64,000 nucleotides of DNA from Bog-532 sp963830385 (GTDB taxonomy: Bacteria; Actinomycetota; Actinomycetes; Streptosporangiales; Streptosporangiaceae). The position numbers and the translations under genes are program-made. Shown piece after piece: positions 25,761-35,109 of this stretch. The number at the start of each line of letters is the position of its first letter. Position 1 is the stretch's first letter. The notes beneath the pieces are model-generated. The model ran no database searches and was not told where the DNA came from. It saw only the letters and a list, made by a program, of their open reading frames with translations. The stretch is taken from positions 186,001 to 250,000 of the forward strand of contig CAWHMD010000010.1 of assembly GCA_963830385.1 (NCBI GenBank), written 5' to 3'.

Positions 25761-26201
25761 ATGGCCCAGACCGGAACGCCGCCGGCCGGAAGCGACCAGT
25801 CACTGGGTGACCTCGTAGCCCTCGCGGCCAGGGACATCTCCCAGCTGATCCGGGGCGAGATCAGCCTGGCCAAGATCGAGCTCCGCGGGGACGCCAAGCG
25901 GGTCGGCGTGGCCGCGGCGCTGCTCGGCATGGCGGCCTTCGTCGGCTGCCTGATGCTCGTGCTGCTCTGCTTTGCGTACGCCTACGGGCTGCAAGCCCTG
26001 GGCATCTGGGACTGGGCGTCGTTCCTGATCGTGGCGGGTACGTGCCTGCTGCTCATCGGCGTGGCCGCGCTGATCGCGATCCTGCGGGTCCGCGGGGTGA
26101 GCGGGCTGCGCACCACCCGGACGAGCATGCAGGAGACCATCTCCTCGCTGCGCGGTAGCGCCAAGAAGCAACCGGAAATAACCGTTTCCACCGAGCGGTG
26201 A
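25761..26201 (+). CDS. Phage holin family (actinobacterial holin-X-like) membrane protein
   Basis: A 146-aa protein with a charged N-terminal helix (SLGDLVALAARDISQLIRGE) and two membrane helices (about 55-80 and 90-115), the layout of the holin-X/DUF1469 family. Despite the name there is no phage context; chromosomal members are widespread in actinomycetes and of unknown function. ATG 25761 follows GGGAGA. It overlaps the hydrolase gene by GTGA, so they are co-translated. Confidence 0.8.
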   Translation: MAQTGTPPAGSDQSLGDLVALAARDISQLIRGEISLAKIELRGDAKRVGVAAALLGMAAFVGCLMLVLLCFAYAYGLQALGIWDWASFLIVAGTCLLLIGVAALIAILRVRGVSGLRTTRTSMQETISSLRGSAKKQPEITVSTER

Positions 26202-27136
26202 GCACGAACCTGATGACCAGCTCGGCTGAGTCACCCGTCCATCTCGACGGGCCGTGGACCCACCGGTCCGTCAGCGCCAACGGCACCCGCTTCCACGTCG
26301 CCGAGGCCGGGGACGGCCCGCTGGTGCTGATGCTGCACGGCTTCCCCGAGTTCTGGTGGACCTGGCGGGAGCAGCTGGTGTCGCTGCCCGCGGCGGGCTT
26401 TCGCGCGGCCGCGGTCGACCTGCGCGGCTACGGCGGCAGCGACAAGCCGCCACGCGGCTACGACCTGGTGACCGCCGCCTCCGACGTGGCCGGCCTGATC
26501 CGCGCGCTGGGCGAGGCCAACGCGATCGTGGTCGGTCACGACTGGGGCGGCCTGGTGGCCTGGACGGTCGGCGCCTACTTCCCGAAGATGGTCCGGCGGC
26601 TGGCGGTGGTCTCGGTCGCGCACCCGCTGCGGGCCCGCGGCGCGTTGTTCGCCGAGCCGCTCGGCCACCGCGGCCGCAACGCCCACCTGCTCACGTTCCA
26701 GGTGCCGATGCTGCCCGAGCGCCAGCTCACCCAGAACGACGCCGAGCTGGTCGGCCGGATGCTGACCGACTGGTCCGGCCCGGGCTGGCCGGACCTGGAG
26801 ACCGAGCTGGTCTACCGCCGGGCCATGACGATCCCTTCGGTCGCGCACTCCGCCCTGGAGTACTACCGCTGGTTCTTCCGCTCCACCTGGCGGCCGGACG
26901 GCCTGCGCTACACCCAGCGGATGCGGGTCCCGATCGCCGCGCCCACCCTGCAGATCCACGGCGCGCTGGACACCCGGGTGCTGCCGGGCACCGCCCGCGG
27001 CGCCGGCCGCCACGTCGAGGGCCCCTACCGCTGGCGCATGCTCGACGGCGCCGGCCACTTCCCCCACGAGGAGCAGGTCAGCCGGTTCGACGACGAGCTG
27101 ACCGGCTGGCTGCTCGACCCCGAGCCGGAACGATGA
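26198..27136 (+). CDS. Alpha/beta hydrolase, epoxide-hydrolase-like
   Basis: A 312-aa alpha/beta hydrolase. The oxyanion motif HGFPEFWWTW and nucleophile motif VVGHDWGGLVAW (Asp rather than Ser) fit the epoxide hydrolase/haloalkane dehalogenase group; the charge-relay His is in LDGAGHFPHEE. GTG start overlaps the holin-like gene, and its TGA overlaps the ATG of the DUF309 gene, giving a tight three-gene operon whose combined purpose is unclear. Confidence 0.87.
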   Translation: MSTNLMTSSAESPVHLDGPWTHRSVSANGTRFHVAEAGDGPLVLMLHGFPEFWWTWREQLVSLPAAGFRAAAVDLRGYGGSDKPPRGYDLVTAASDVAGLIRALGEANAIVVGHDWGGLVAWTVGAYFPKMVRRLAVVSVAHPLRARGALFAEPLGHRGRNAHLLTFQVPMLPERQLTQNDAELVGRMLTDWSGPGWPDLETELVYRRAMTIPSVAHSALEYYRWFFRSTWRPDGLRYTQRMRVPIAAPTLQIHGALDTRVLPGTARGAGRHVEGPYRWRMLDGAGHFPHEEQVSRFDDELTGWLLDPEPER

Positions 27137-27621
27137 CCCAGCCGGGCGCCCGCGACCGTGACGCGGCCGGACGTCCGCGCAACACAAGGCCGCGGGACGG
27201 CCTCGGCCGCCCCCTGCCGCGAGGGGCCACGGGTGTGGAGCGCGTCCCCGACGACCTGGTGCTGCCACCGGAGGAGTCGCTGGCGCTGGCGCAGCGGATG
27301 CTGGACGAGGGACGGCCGTTCCACGCGCATGAGGTGCTGGAAGCGTCCTGGAAGGCGGCACCGGACGAGGAGCGTGACTTCTGGCAGGGCCTCGCCCAGC
27401 TGGCCGTCGGCCTGACCCACGCGCGCCGCGGCAACCCGGCTGGGGCGGTGACGCTGCTGCGCCGGGCGGCCGCCCGCATCCGGCCCTACGGCGGCGCCGG
27501 CCTGTACGGCGTCCCGGCGACCCGCCTGGCCGACCGGGCCGAAGCCCTGGCCACCCGGATCGGTCGTGACGGGCTGGACAACCTGCCACCCGCCGCGCTG
27601 GACCTTCGCCTCCGGCCCTGA
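27133..27621 (+). CDS. DUF309 domain-containing protein
   Basis: A 162-aa protein whose central part (about 55-130) has the DUF309 pattern: FHAHEVLEASWKAAPDEERDFWQGLAQLAVGLTH read over two helices, then a helical remainder. The first 40 residues are basic, Pro/Arg-rich and probably disordered. Function of the family is unknown. ATG overlaps the hydrolase stop (ATGA). It ends 7 bp from the convergent aldo/keto reductase gene. Confidence 0.85.
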   Translation: MTQPGARDRDAAGRPRNTRPRDGLGRPLPRGATGVERVPDDLVLPPEESLALAQRMLDEGRPFHAHEVLEASWKAAPDEERDFWQGLAQLAVGLTHARRGNPAGAVTLLRRAAARIRPYGGAGLYGVPATRLADRAEALATRIGRDGLDNLPPAALDLRLRP

Positions 27622-27628
27622 GGTCTGA

Positions 27629-28504
27629 TCAGGCCGGGGCGTCGAGCAGGGCCAGGTCGTCGCCGGTCAGACGGAGGGCGGCGGCGGCCACGTTGTCGTC
27701 GACGTGGGCGGGGTTGCCGGTGCCGGGGATGGCCAGGACATTCTGGCCCTGGGCGAGGGTCCAGGCCAGCCGGACCTGGGCCGCGCTGACGCCGTGGCGG
27801 CTCGCCACCGTGGCCAGCGCCGCCGACGCACCGCCCGGGCCGCCGGCCGAGCGGCGGTCGCCGGCGATCGCGAAGTACGGCACGAAGGCGATGCCCCGGT
27901 CCCGGCAGGCCTGCTGGACACCGGCGTGGCGGCGGTCGTCGAGGCTGAAGCGGTTCTGCACGCAGACGACCGGGGCGATGGCCTGAGCCTCGTCCAGGTG
28001 CCTGACCTCGATGTCGGAGACACCCAGGTGGCGGACCAGGCCGGCGGCCCGCAGGTCGGCCAGGGCGCCGAAGTGGTCGGCGATGGAGTCCTGGCGCATC
28101 CGGCGCAGGTTGACCACGTCGAGGTGGTCGCGGCCGAGCTGGCGCAGGTTCTCCTCGACCTGGCTGCGCAGCTGCCCGGGGGCCGCCGGGCCGGTCCACT
28201 CGCCCCAGGTGTCGCGGCCAGGGCCGACCTTGGTCACGATGACCAGGCCGTCCGGGTAGGGGGCGAGGGCGGTGTTGATCAGCTCGTTGGCCGAGCGGAG
28301 GGCGGAGAAGTAGAACGCGGCGGTGTCGATGTGGTTGACGCCCAGCTCGGCCGCCCGCCGCAGCACGGCGACCGACTGGCGGCGGTCGCTGGGCGCGCCC
28401 GCGTCGAACGGGCGGTCGCCGGTCAGCCGCATCGCGCCGAAGCCGAGCCGGTTGACGCTGAGGTCACCCAGCCGCCAGGTGCCCGCCGCGCCGGCGTCGG
28501 GCAC
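27629..28504 (-). CDS. Aldo/keto reductase
   Basis: A 291-aa TIM-barrel oxidoreductase. NHIDTAAFY holds the family Asp and Tyr, VIVTKVG the Lys; the position of the catalytic His reads HLDVVNLRRM, where I see no His. This altered motif occurs in a subset of actinobacterial AKRs and may change activity. The NADPH-binding end includes LAIPGTGNPAHVDDN. GTG start at 28504 shares a base with the stop of the MarP-like protease gene, so it is coupled to it. Confidence 0.87.
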   Translation of the reverse strand: MPDAGAAGTWRLGDLSVNRLGFGAMRLTGDRPFDAGAPSDRRQSVAVLRRAAELGVNHIDTAAFYFSALRSANELINTALAPYPDGLVIVTKVGPGRDTWGEWTGPAAPGQLRSQVEENLRQLGRDHLDVVNLRRMRQDSIADHFGALADLRAAGLVRHLGVSDIEVRHLDEAQAIAPVVCVQNRFSLDDRRHAGVQQACRDRGIAFVPYFAIAGDRRSAGGPGGASAALATVASRHGVSAAQVRLAWTLAQGQNVLAIPGTGNPAHVDDNVAAAALRLTGDDLALLDAPA

Positions 28505-29694
28505 TAGTCGCAGCCCTCGGTCGAGACCGGCACGGTCCCGGTGCTGCCGGCGTGGGCGTCGGCCTCGACCTCGGCCGAGGTCAGCACGAAGCCGGTGTCG
28601 GACTCCCCCACCGCGGCCGCGAACACCACGCCGTAGACGGAGCCGTCCGGCGCGATCAGCGGGCCACCGGAGTTGCCGGGCTCGACGTCGGCCTTGACCT
28701 CGTAGATCTGCCGGGTGACCTGGCTGGTCTGGTAGATGTCGGGACCGGTCGCGTCCTGGATGTCGCCGATGCGGGCGGGCACGGCCGTGAACGCGCGGTC
28801 GAGGGGGTAGCCGGCCACCACCGCGTCCGCCCCCACCTGGGCCTGGCCGGCGAAGCTGAGCGGGGCCTCGTCCAGGCCGGGCACGTACAGCACGGCGATG
28901 TCGACCTGGGGGTCGTAGAACACCACCGTGGCCTGGTGGGCGGTGCCGTTCTCGGAGAAGACCTGCAGGCCCTCGGTGACCCCGGCCACCACGTGGGCGT
29001 TGGTGAGGATGTGGTCGCGGGCGTAGACGAACCCGGATCCTTCGATGACCCGCGAGCAGCTGGGGGCGGTGCCCCGGACCTTGAACACCCGGCTGCGGGC
29101 GGCCTGGTAACCGGGGCTGTTCAGCACCGCGTTGCTGGCCGGGGCCACCGACAGCACGTGGGTGGCGCCGATCCCGCTGAACACCTCGGGGAACGGCCCG
29201 CTGGCCAGCAGCCGGCGGAAGTCAGAGAACATGGTCCGGGCGGTGCTCGGCATCAGCCGGTCCACCGTGCGCAGCACCGCCGAGTTGTTGACCTGCGACA
29301 CCACCCCGCTGAAGGGGGAAGCCACCAGCACCGACCCGATGACCCAGGCGATCAGCAGCACCGACAGCACGCTGACGCCGGCGCCACCCACGCTGTCCAG
29401 GAACGCGGCCGGGCGCCAGTTGATGTGCGAACGCACCGCGGTGCCGATGGCCGAGGCGGCGAACTGGCCGATGATGGCCAGCAGCACCAGGATGATCACC
29501 GCCACCAGGTCCTGCTGGTTCTGCCCGCCAACCAGCGCCCGGGAGATACTGGGGGCGAACAGGGCACCGGCGACCGCGCCGCCCAGGAACCCGGCGAAGC
29601 TGAGCGCGCCGACGACGAACCCCTGCCGGTAGCCCGACACGGCGAACGCGGCGGCGATCACCAGCAGCGCCAGGTCCAGCAAATCAGCGTGCAC
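28504..29694 (-). CDS. MarP-like membrane serine protease (CvpA domain + trypsin-like)
   Basis: A 396-aa protein. Residues 1-165 form four membrane helices of CvpA type (LALLVIAAAFAVSGYRQGF opening); the rest is a periplasm-facing trypsin-like domain with His in ILTNAHVVAG, Asp in DPQVDIAVLYVPG and Ser in VEPGNSGGPLIAPDG. This is the architecture of mycobacterial MarP (Rv3671c), needed for acid and oxidative stress resistance, whose gene is likewise close to nth and a Nudix gene. A disulfide-forming Cys is seen in SCSRVIEG and at the C-terminus. Confidence 0.9.
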   Translation of the reverse strand: MHADLLDLALLVIAAAFAVSGYRQGFVVGALSFAGFLGGAVAGALFAPSISRALVGGQNQQDLVAVIILVLLAIIGQFAASAIGTAVRSHINWRPAAFLDSVGGAGVSVLSVLLIAWVIGSVLVASPFSGVVSQVNNSAVLRTVDRLMPSTARTMFSDFRRLLASGPFPEVFSGIGATHVLSVAPASNAVLNSPGYQAARSRVFKVRGTAPSCSRVIEGSGFVYARDHILTNAHVVAGVTEGLQVFSENGTAHQATVVFYDPQVDIAVLYVPGLDEAPLSFAGQAQVGADAVVAGYPLDRAFTAVPARIGDIQDATGPDIYQTSQVTRQIYEVKADVEPGNSGGPLIAPDGSVYGVVFAAAVGESDTGFVLTSAEVEADAHAGSTGTVPVSTEGCD

Positions 29695-29699
29695 GAGCC

Positions 29700-30404
29700 T
29701 TACGGTATAGGGCGTTCCTCAGTGCCCGGGAACACTTCACCGGGTCCGCCGTCAGCCGTTATCTCACAAACGGCCCCGCGATCCCACGGCACCTCCCAGC
29801 CACCCAGCGCCAGCAGGCGATCTACCAGGGCGGCGGTGAAGCCCCAGATGAGCAGGCCCTTGACCCGGAAGCCGGGTCCGGCCAGGCGACCCGCCCGCCA
29901 GACCGTCACCCGGCTGGCCGGATCGGCCAGCTCGGCGACCCCGATCCGCTCCACCGCGGCCACCTCGTACGGGCTGACCGCCGACACCGGGCCGGGCGTG
30001 TGCCACCAGCCCAGCACCGGCACCACCCGGAAGCCGCTGCGGGTGATGAACATCTCGGGCAGGGTGGCCAGCACTTCCACGTCGTCCGGGCCGACCCCGG
30101 CCTCCTCGGCCGCCTCCCGCAGCGCGGCCGCGGCCGGCCCGCCGTCGGACGGCTCGATGCCGCCGCCGGGGAAGGCCGGCTGCCCGGCATGCTGCCGGAG
30201 CCGGTGGCTGCGCTGGATGAACAGCAGATCGGGACCGGCCGGGCCGTCCGCGAACAGCACCAGCACGGCCGAGGGGCGGCCGCCGGTCTTGGGTGGCTGC
30301 AGCGGCGGCCGCACGTCCATCTGGACGGCTTTGGCGGCCAGGTCGGTGAGCCAGCGCGGGGCCGTCGGCCGGTCGTCCGGTGCCTCTGCCGCGCGGGAGG
30401 TCAC
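29700..30404 (-). CDS. Nudix hydrolase, CoA pyrophosphatase-like
   Basis: A 234-aa Nudix protein starting at GTG 30404, which overlaps the nth stop (GTGA). The Nudix box is intact: GGGIEPSDGGP followed by AALREAAEEAGV. The preceding RSHRLRQHAGQPAFPGG resembles the CoA-pyrophosphatase subgroup (NudL/YeaB type), which cleaves CoA to phosphopantetheine and 3',5'-ADP. It ends 6 bp before the MarP-like gene. Confidence 0.88.
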   Translation of the reverse strand: MTSRAAEAPDDRPTAPRWLTDLAAKAVQMDVRPPLQPPKTGGRPSAVLVLFADGPAGPDLLFIQRSHRLRQHAGQPAFPGGGIEPSDGGPAAAALREAAEEAGVGPDDVEVLATLPEMFITRSGFRVVPVLGWWHTPGPVSAVSPYEVAAVERIGVAELADPASRVTVWRAGRLAGPGFRVKGLLIWGFTAALVDRLLALGGWEVPWDRGAVCEITADGGPGEVFPGTEERPIP

Positions 30405-31108
30405 GAGAACGGCCCGGTCTTGACGAGCTTGGCCGCGACCACCGGGTCGGTCGGTCCTTCGCCGTAAGAGGGGCAGAGCCGGGCCAGCGCGCAGGCCCCG
30501 CAGGCGGGCCGCCGGGAGTGGCAGACCCGGCGGCCGTGCCAGATCATCCGCTGCGACAGGTCCGTCCAGTCCTTGCGGGGGAACAGCGAGCCGACCTCCT
30601 CCTCGACCTTGACCGGGTCGGTGCTGGTGGTCCAGCCGAAGCGGCGGGCCAGCCGGCCGAAGTGGGTGTCGACGGTGATGCCGGGGATGCCGAAGGCGTT
30701 GCCGAGCACCACGTTGGCCGTCTTGCGGCCCACGCCGGGCAGCGTGACCAGGTCGGCCAGGCGGTTGGGCACCTCGCCGCCGAACCGGTCGCACAGCGCC
30801 TGGCCCAGGCCGATGAGGCTGTTGGTCTTGGCCCGGAAGAAGCCGGTCGACTGGATCATCTTCTCCAGCTCGGCCCGGTCGGCCGACGCGTAGTCGGCGG
30901 CGGTCTGGTACCGCGCGAACAGAGCCGGAGTCACCAGGTTGACGCGGATGTCCGTGGTCTGGGCGGACAAGATCGTGGCGACGAGCAGTTCGAGCGGCGA
31001 ACCGAAGTTGAGCTCGGTGTGCACTTCGGGGTAGAGCTCGATCAGCACCCGGTTGATGCGGCGCGCGCGCCGGACCAGCGCGGTTCGCGACTCGGAGGTT
31101 ACGGTCAC
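30401..31108 (-). CDS. nth: Endonuclease III
   Basis: A 235-aa bifunctional DNA glycosylase/AP lyase for oxidised pyrimidines. The helix-hairpin-helix LPGVGRKTANVVLGNAFG carries the catalytic Lys, followed by the Asp in ITVDTHFGRLARR. The C-terminus has the 4Fe-4S motif C-x6-C-x2-C-x5-C (VCHSRRPACGACALARLCPSY, last Cys near residue 219). First gene of the nth-Nudix-MarP-AKR run, all on the minus strand with overlaps or gaps of a few bases. Confidence 0.95.
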   Translation of the reverse strand: MTVTSESRTALVRRARRINRVLIELYPEVHTELNFGSPLELLVATILSAQTTDIRVNLVTPALFARYQTAADYASADRAELEKMIQSTGFFRAKTNSLIGLGQALCDRFGGEVPNRLADLVTLPGVGRKTANVVLGNAFGIPGITVDTHFGRLARRFGWTTSTDPVKVEEEVGSLFPRKDWTDLSQRMIWHGRRVCHSRRPACGACALARLCPSYGEGPTDPVVAAKLVKTGPFS

Positions 31109-31134
31109 GCCCCCACCTTATTGACTGCGGCCGT

Positions 31135-31173
31135 CCCGGTGGCCAGCCCGCGCGCCGCTGGCCGGCCACCGGG
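31135..31173 (-). terminator. Terminator after the sigma-like/BACON gene
   Basis: CCCGGTGGCC (31135-31144) pairs with GGCCACCGGG (31164-31173), with further pairing AGC/GCT inside, nine bases beyond the stop at 31182. It separates this gene from nth. Confidence 0.7.
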
Positions 31174-31181
31174 ATCGGCGG

Positions 31182-33141
31182 TCAGGAGGAGACGGGATCC
31201 GGTGACCCGCCGGGATCCGGCCGGTGATGGCGGCGGCCGCGCGCGGGCGGGGCGGGCTGGCCGGACCCGCCCGAGCCGCCGGGCCCGCCGGTGGGGGCGG
31301 ACGGGCTCGCGCTCGCCTTCGCGCTCGCCGCCCAGCTGACCGTCACCTGGGCACCGTCGATCGACACGACGCCGCTGCCGGCGCTGGTGCGCGGGCCGGA
31401 CACGCTGATCGTGACCTGGGCGGTCTGCCCGTTGCCGAGCCGGCCCGACGCCGGGCTCACCGACAGCCCCGACGAGGCGCTGGCGGTCCAGGCCATCGTG
31501 CCGCCGGACACGCTGAGCGTGACCGGGCCGGTCGACTGGCCGCTGGCCAGTCTCAGGCTGGCCGGGCTCACGGTCAGCTGGGCGGCCGCCTGCGTCTGGG
31601 TCCCGGAACTGCTCGCGGAGCTGGAGCCGGGCCGCAGGGCCACGGTGACCGTCTGGTGCGGCCCCTGGCCGTGCGTCACGATCGTCGCCCCCCGCGGCCC
31701 GGCCGCCTTACCGCTGGCCACCGCGTCCGCGTGGCCGGCGCCGACGGCGGGCGAAGCCAGCGTGGACTTCTTCGGCCGGCCGGAGGTCCGGGGCGTGGGC
31801 GACGGCGCGTACGGGCTCGGCAGCGGGCCATGCGGCCCGGCCTGCGAGGCCTGCGAGCCGGGGACGTAGCGGGTGTCCGAACCGCTGAGCTGGGCGCGGT
31901 TGCCGCCGAGGCTGCCGTAGGCCAGCGTGGCCGCGACCCCGAGCGCCGCCACCGCGGCCCCCATCCCGGCGAACAGCCGGATCCCGTGGCGCCGCTTCCT
32001 GGGCTTCTGGGGTTCCTGGGGTTTTTGGGGCGGGCGCGGATTCTGGGGCTGGCGCGGCGTTCGTGGCGCGGACCGCGCTTCGGCGGCAGCAGGCTGCGAC
32101 GCCCTGGGGGCGGGAGCAGGCCGCGCCTTGGGGACGGGGGTCTCCGGGACGCCGGCGGGCAGGATGGCCAGTTCGGGCGTGCCGATCTGCACCGGCAGCT
32201 GCTCACCGGCACCGGCGGAGGCGGTGCCAGCGGAAGCCGCGCCAGCGGAAGCGGCCGGGTCGGGGACGACCGGGTCAGGTGCCGCCGGGTCGAGCGGTGT
32301 GGGGGCCGCCTCCGATACGGGCTCCAGCTCGGGAACCGGCGGCGACGGCGCCACGGGCCGGCGCCACGCCGGCCTCGGCCGGCCCACGATCGGCCGCGGC
32401 CGCCCGGACCCGCTCGCCGACCCGGCTGATCACCTGGCTCCGGGCCTCGCGGTCCAGGGGCGGGGCGGGCAGCAGGCCGAAGATCCGGCCCGCGGACACG
32501 TTGCGCGGCAACCGGGGCGCGCAGACCGGGCAGGAGACGGCGTGGCTGAGCAGCCGCTCGCGGAACGCCGGCGTCACCGTGCCGGTCCAGCCGTGGATTG
32601 CCTCGGTCCGCCCGGGGCACTCCTGGCTGTCCCGGCTGACCAGGATCTCGGCTCCCAGCGCGCGTTCCAGCGTCTCCTTGGCCGCGCTCAACAGTTCGGT
32701 GGTGCCGGGCAGCGGGAGCGCGAGGATGAGACCGATCTCCGCGGCGGTCATGCCGTGCCGGGTGTTCAGGTCCAGCGCCTGCCGTTCGACCAGGTCCAGG
32801 GACATGACGGAGTTCCACGCCATGATCCGCAAGGCGGCGTCGGGCTGCTCCGGCCGGGCAATGGGCTCGTCGGTGTCACCGAGTGAAGGCAGCGGGTGGC
32901 GATGGCACTCGGCCCGCGCCATCGTGAACAGCCAGGCCCGTAGCGTGCCCGGATCGCTCAGCTCGGCCACCCGGGCGCCGGCCTGGACGAGCGCGTCGCA
33001 CACCGCCGTCTGCGCGTGCGAGGAGTTGCGGAGCGTCAGCCAGCAGTACTGGAACAGCGCTTCCGCGTGCGCGTCGTACAGTTGCCCGGCCGCATCCGGG
33101 GCGCCCGCAGAGAGGGCCGCGGCTACATCGGGTGAGTTCAT
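31182..33141 (-). CDS. Membrane-tethered sigma-like protein with zinc finger and BACON domain (apparent frameshift)
   Basis: Two frames make one plausible protein of about 650 aa. From ATG 33141: sigma region 2-like (AGQLYDAHAEALFQYCWLTL), region 4-like helices (about 125-185), then an anti-sigma-type zinc finger HAVSCPVC. Near 32390-32410 the frame shifts (one inserted base in a GC run) to a Pro-rich segment (RPRPIVGRPRPAWRRPVAP), a basic stretch, one membrane helix (IRLFAGMGAAVAALGVAATL), a Ser/Thr-rich stalk and a C-terminal BACON-like domain (LTVSPASLRLASGQS). Alternatively two overlapping genes. The sigma part would be cytoplasmic and the BACON part outside. Confidence 0.65.
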
Positions 33142-33495
33142 GGCGAAAAAGATAGAACCGAGAGTAGTTACCTGGCTACCGAAACGGTAAAAGGCGGGAG
33201 CGTTGGTCCGGGAATTCGCCCAAGTGAGCGGGCTGCGCCCGGCCAAGTGGTTAGCGACCCGGTGACGCACGGTTACCGATTTTCTGTCACGGAATGTGAC
33301 TAAATTACGATCCGCTGACCAGCCTCCGGCAGCCGGGCCGGTCGGGCAGAATGGGGGGCACGCTTGTGCCGGTCAGCCCCGCGCCGGGGCCGGGACGGCA
33401 GCAACGCACGGCGTATCGCGCGGGTGGCCTGGTCCGGCGGTGTAGACAGGCGGACAGCGGCGGGGCGGTGCCTTTTACTTGAGTGAGTGCGTCGG
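33142..33495. other. Divergent intergenic region with a dyad
   Basis: 354 bp between the sigma-like gene and the first membrane protein gene. A dyad GTCAC-GGAAT-GTGAC lies at 33286-33300, in a locally AT-rich stretch 145 bp upstream of the sigma-like start; its form is similar to sites of CRP/FNR-family regulators. Promoters for both genes must be here. No other feature seen. Confidence 0.45.
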
Positions 33496-35109
33496 ATGGC
33501 AGTGACTGCTGACGGTGACTCCCGGGACACCCTGAGCGGCTCCCTGGGGACCTCCCTCACGCATGCCCGGCAACGGCGGGCACCGCACCCGCGGGCGCCG
33601 CGCCAGCCGCTCCGGGCCGCCGCCCGTCTCGCCCGCCGCCACTGGCTGCTGACCGTGCTGCTGGTGGCCGGGCTGGGCCTGCGGGTGGTCACCCAGTTCG
33701 CGTACCGGCCCGCGCTGCTTTACATCGACTCCCCCAAGTACCTGATCGACGGCCTGCAGAAGTACGACCCGCAGGGGTACCGGATCCTGCTGGCCCCGCT
33801 GACCAAGCTGGGCGACCTGGCCATGGTCGCGGGCTTTCAGCATCTGCTGGGCCTGGCCATGGCGGTGGCCCTCTACGCGGTCGCGATCCGCTGGAACGCT
33901 CCCCGCTGGGCCGCCGCGCTGGCCGCCGCGCCGGTGCTGCTGGACGCCTATCAGCTCCAGGTCGAGCAGACGATCATGCCCGACGTGGCGTTCGAGGCGT
34001 TCATCGTGGCCGGGCTGGTCATCCTGGCCTGGCGGCCGCGGCCGTCGCCGGTGGCGATCTCGCTGGCCGGTTTCATCCTCGGGGCGTCGGCCACGATCCG
34101 TCAGGTCGGCGAGTTCCTGGTGCTGCCGGCCGTGCTGTTCTGCGTGCTGGCCGCCCGGGGCTGGCGGGCCCGGCTGGGATCCGGCGCCCTCGCCCTGTTC
34201 AGCTTCGCGACGCCGATCCTGGTCTACATGGCCTACTCGTCGCTGGTCCTGGGCGGCGGCCCCGAACTGTCCAACCAGGGCGACGCGGTCGTGTACGGGC
34301 GGGCGGCGGCCGCCGCCGACTGCGCCACCCTGCACCTGACGCCGTCCGAACGGGCGGTCTGCCCGTCTCCGTCGGCGGTGCGCTCGTTCGGCGTCGACGG
34401 GCTGGTCAACGACCCGACGTCCCCGGTCTACACCGCCAGCCTGCCACCCGGCTCGGACCGCGGGGTGGTGGCGGACAACTTCGCGCACGCGGTCCTGGAG
34501 CAGCAGCCGCTGCGGGTCGCGGTGGCCATCGGTACGGACGCGATCAAGCTGTTCGCGCTGACCCGCGACACGTCCCCGGGCGACACCCCGATCTCCCGCT
34601 GGCAGTTCCAGACCTACTGGCCGATGTACCCGCTGGCCGTCACCGAATCCACCGCGGTCGACATGTTCAACAACACCGGCGGTGGCGGCGGTCCGCAGAC
34701 CGACCTGGCGCTCGCCACCTTCCTGCGCGATTACCAGCTGCACGGCGGCTGGACACCGGGGCCGTTCCTGCTGGTGACGCTGCTGGCCGGGGCGGCCGGG
34801 ATCGTCGTCGGCCGGCGGCGTGGTGACAACTCGGCCGCCATGGTCTGCCTGCTGGCCACCGGGCTGGGGGTGGCCGTGCTGCTCGGAGCCGACCTGTACG
34901 AGTTCTCCTGGCGGTATCAGCTGCCCGCGCTGGTCACGCTGCCCACCGGGGGCGCCCTCGGGGTGGCGGCCCTCCGCAGCTGGCTCGAGGGCCGCCGGGA
35001 CCCGGGTTCCGGCGGATCGCCAGTAACGTGGGGGCCGTGCCCAGCGAGCCACCCGACATCCGGACCCTGGACTCCCGGGTCGTCTACGCCGACCCCTGGA
35101 TCCGGCTGA
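33496..35109 (+). CDS. Polytopic membrane protein, glycosyltransferase-39-like topology
   Basis: About 537 aa with a cytoplasmic basic N-terminus and roughly ten hydrophobic helices. The first loop after helix 1 reads YRPALLYIDSPKYL, with an acidic residue where GT-C glycosyltransferases place catalytic Asp; QHLLGLAMA and EQTIMPDVAFEAF follow. A large soluble loop (about 250-390) precedes the last helices, ending FSWRYQLPALVTLP. It is a paralogue of the gene at 35584 (shared YRPAL, QHLLGLA, WRYQLP blocks). Function inferred only as a possible lipid-linked sugar transferase. Start ATG 33496; an in-frame GTG is nine bases upstream. Confidence 0.7.
   Translation: MAVTADGDSRDTLSGSLGTSLTHARQRRAPHPRAPRQPLRAAARLARRHWLLTVLLVAGLGLRVVTQFAYRPALLYIDSPKYLIDGLQKYDPQGYRILLAPLTKLGDLAMVAGFQHLLGLAMAVALYAVAIRWNAPRWAAALAAAPVLLDAYQLQVEQTIMPDVAFEAFIVAGLVILAWRPRPSPVAISLAGFILGASATIRQVGEFLVLPAVLFCVLAARGWRARLGSGALALFSFATPILVYMAYSSLVLGGGPELSNQGDAVVYGRAAAAADCATLHLTPSERAVCPSPSAVRSFGVDGLVNDPTSPVYTASLPPGSDRGVVADNFAHAVLEQQPLRVAVAIGTDAIKLFALTRDTSPGDTPISRWQFQTYWPMYPLAVTESTAVDMFNNTGGGGGPQTDLALATFLRDYQLHGGWTPGPFLLVTLLAGAAGIVVGRRRGDNSAAMVCLLATGLGVAVLLGADLYEFSWRYQLPALVTLPTGGALGVAALRSWLEGRRDPGSGGSPVTWGPCPASHPTSGPWTPGSSTPTPGSG

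Noticed and set aside
25761..26201. Possible prophage because of the holin-like protein
   Set aside because: No integrase, structural or lysis genes are nearby; chromosomal holin-X-like genes are common in actinomycetes.
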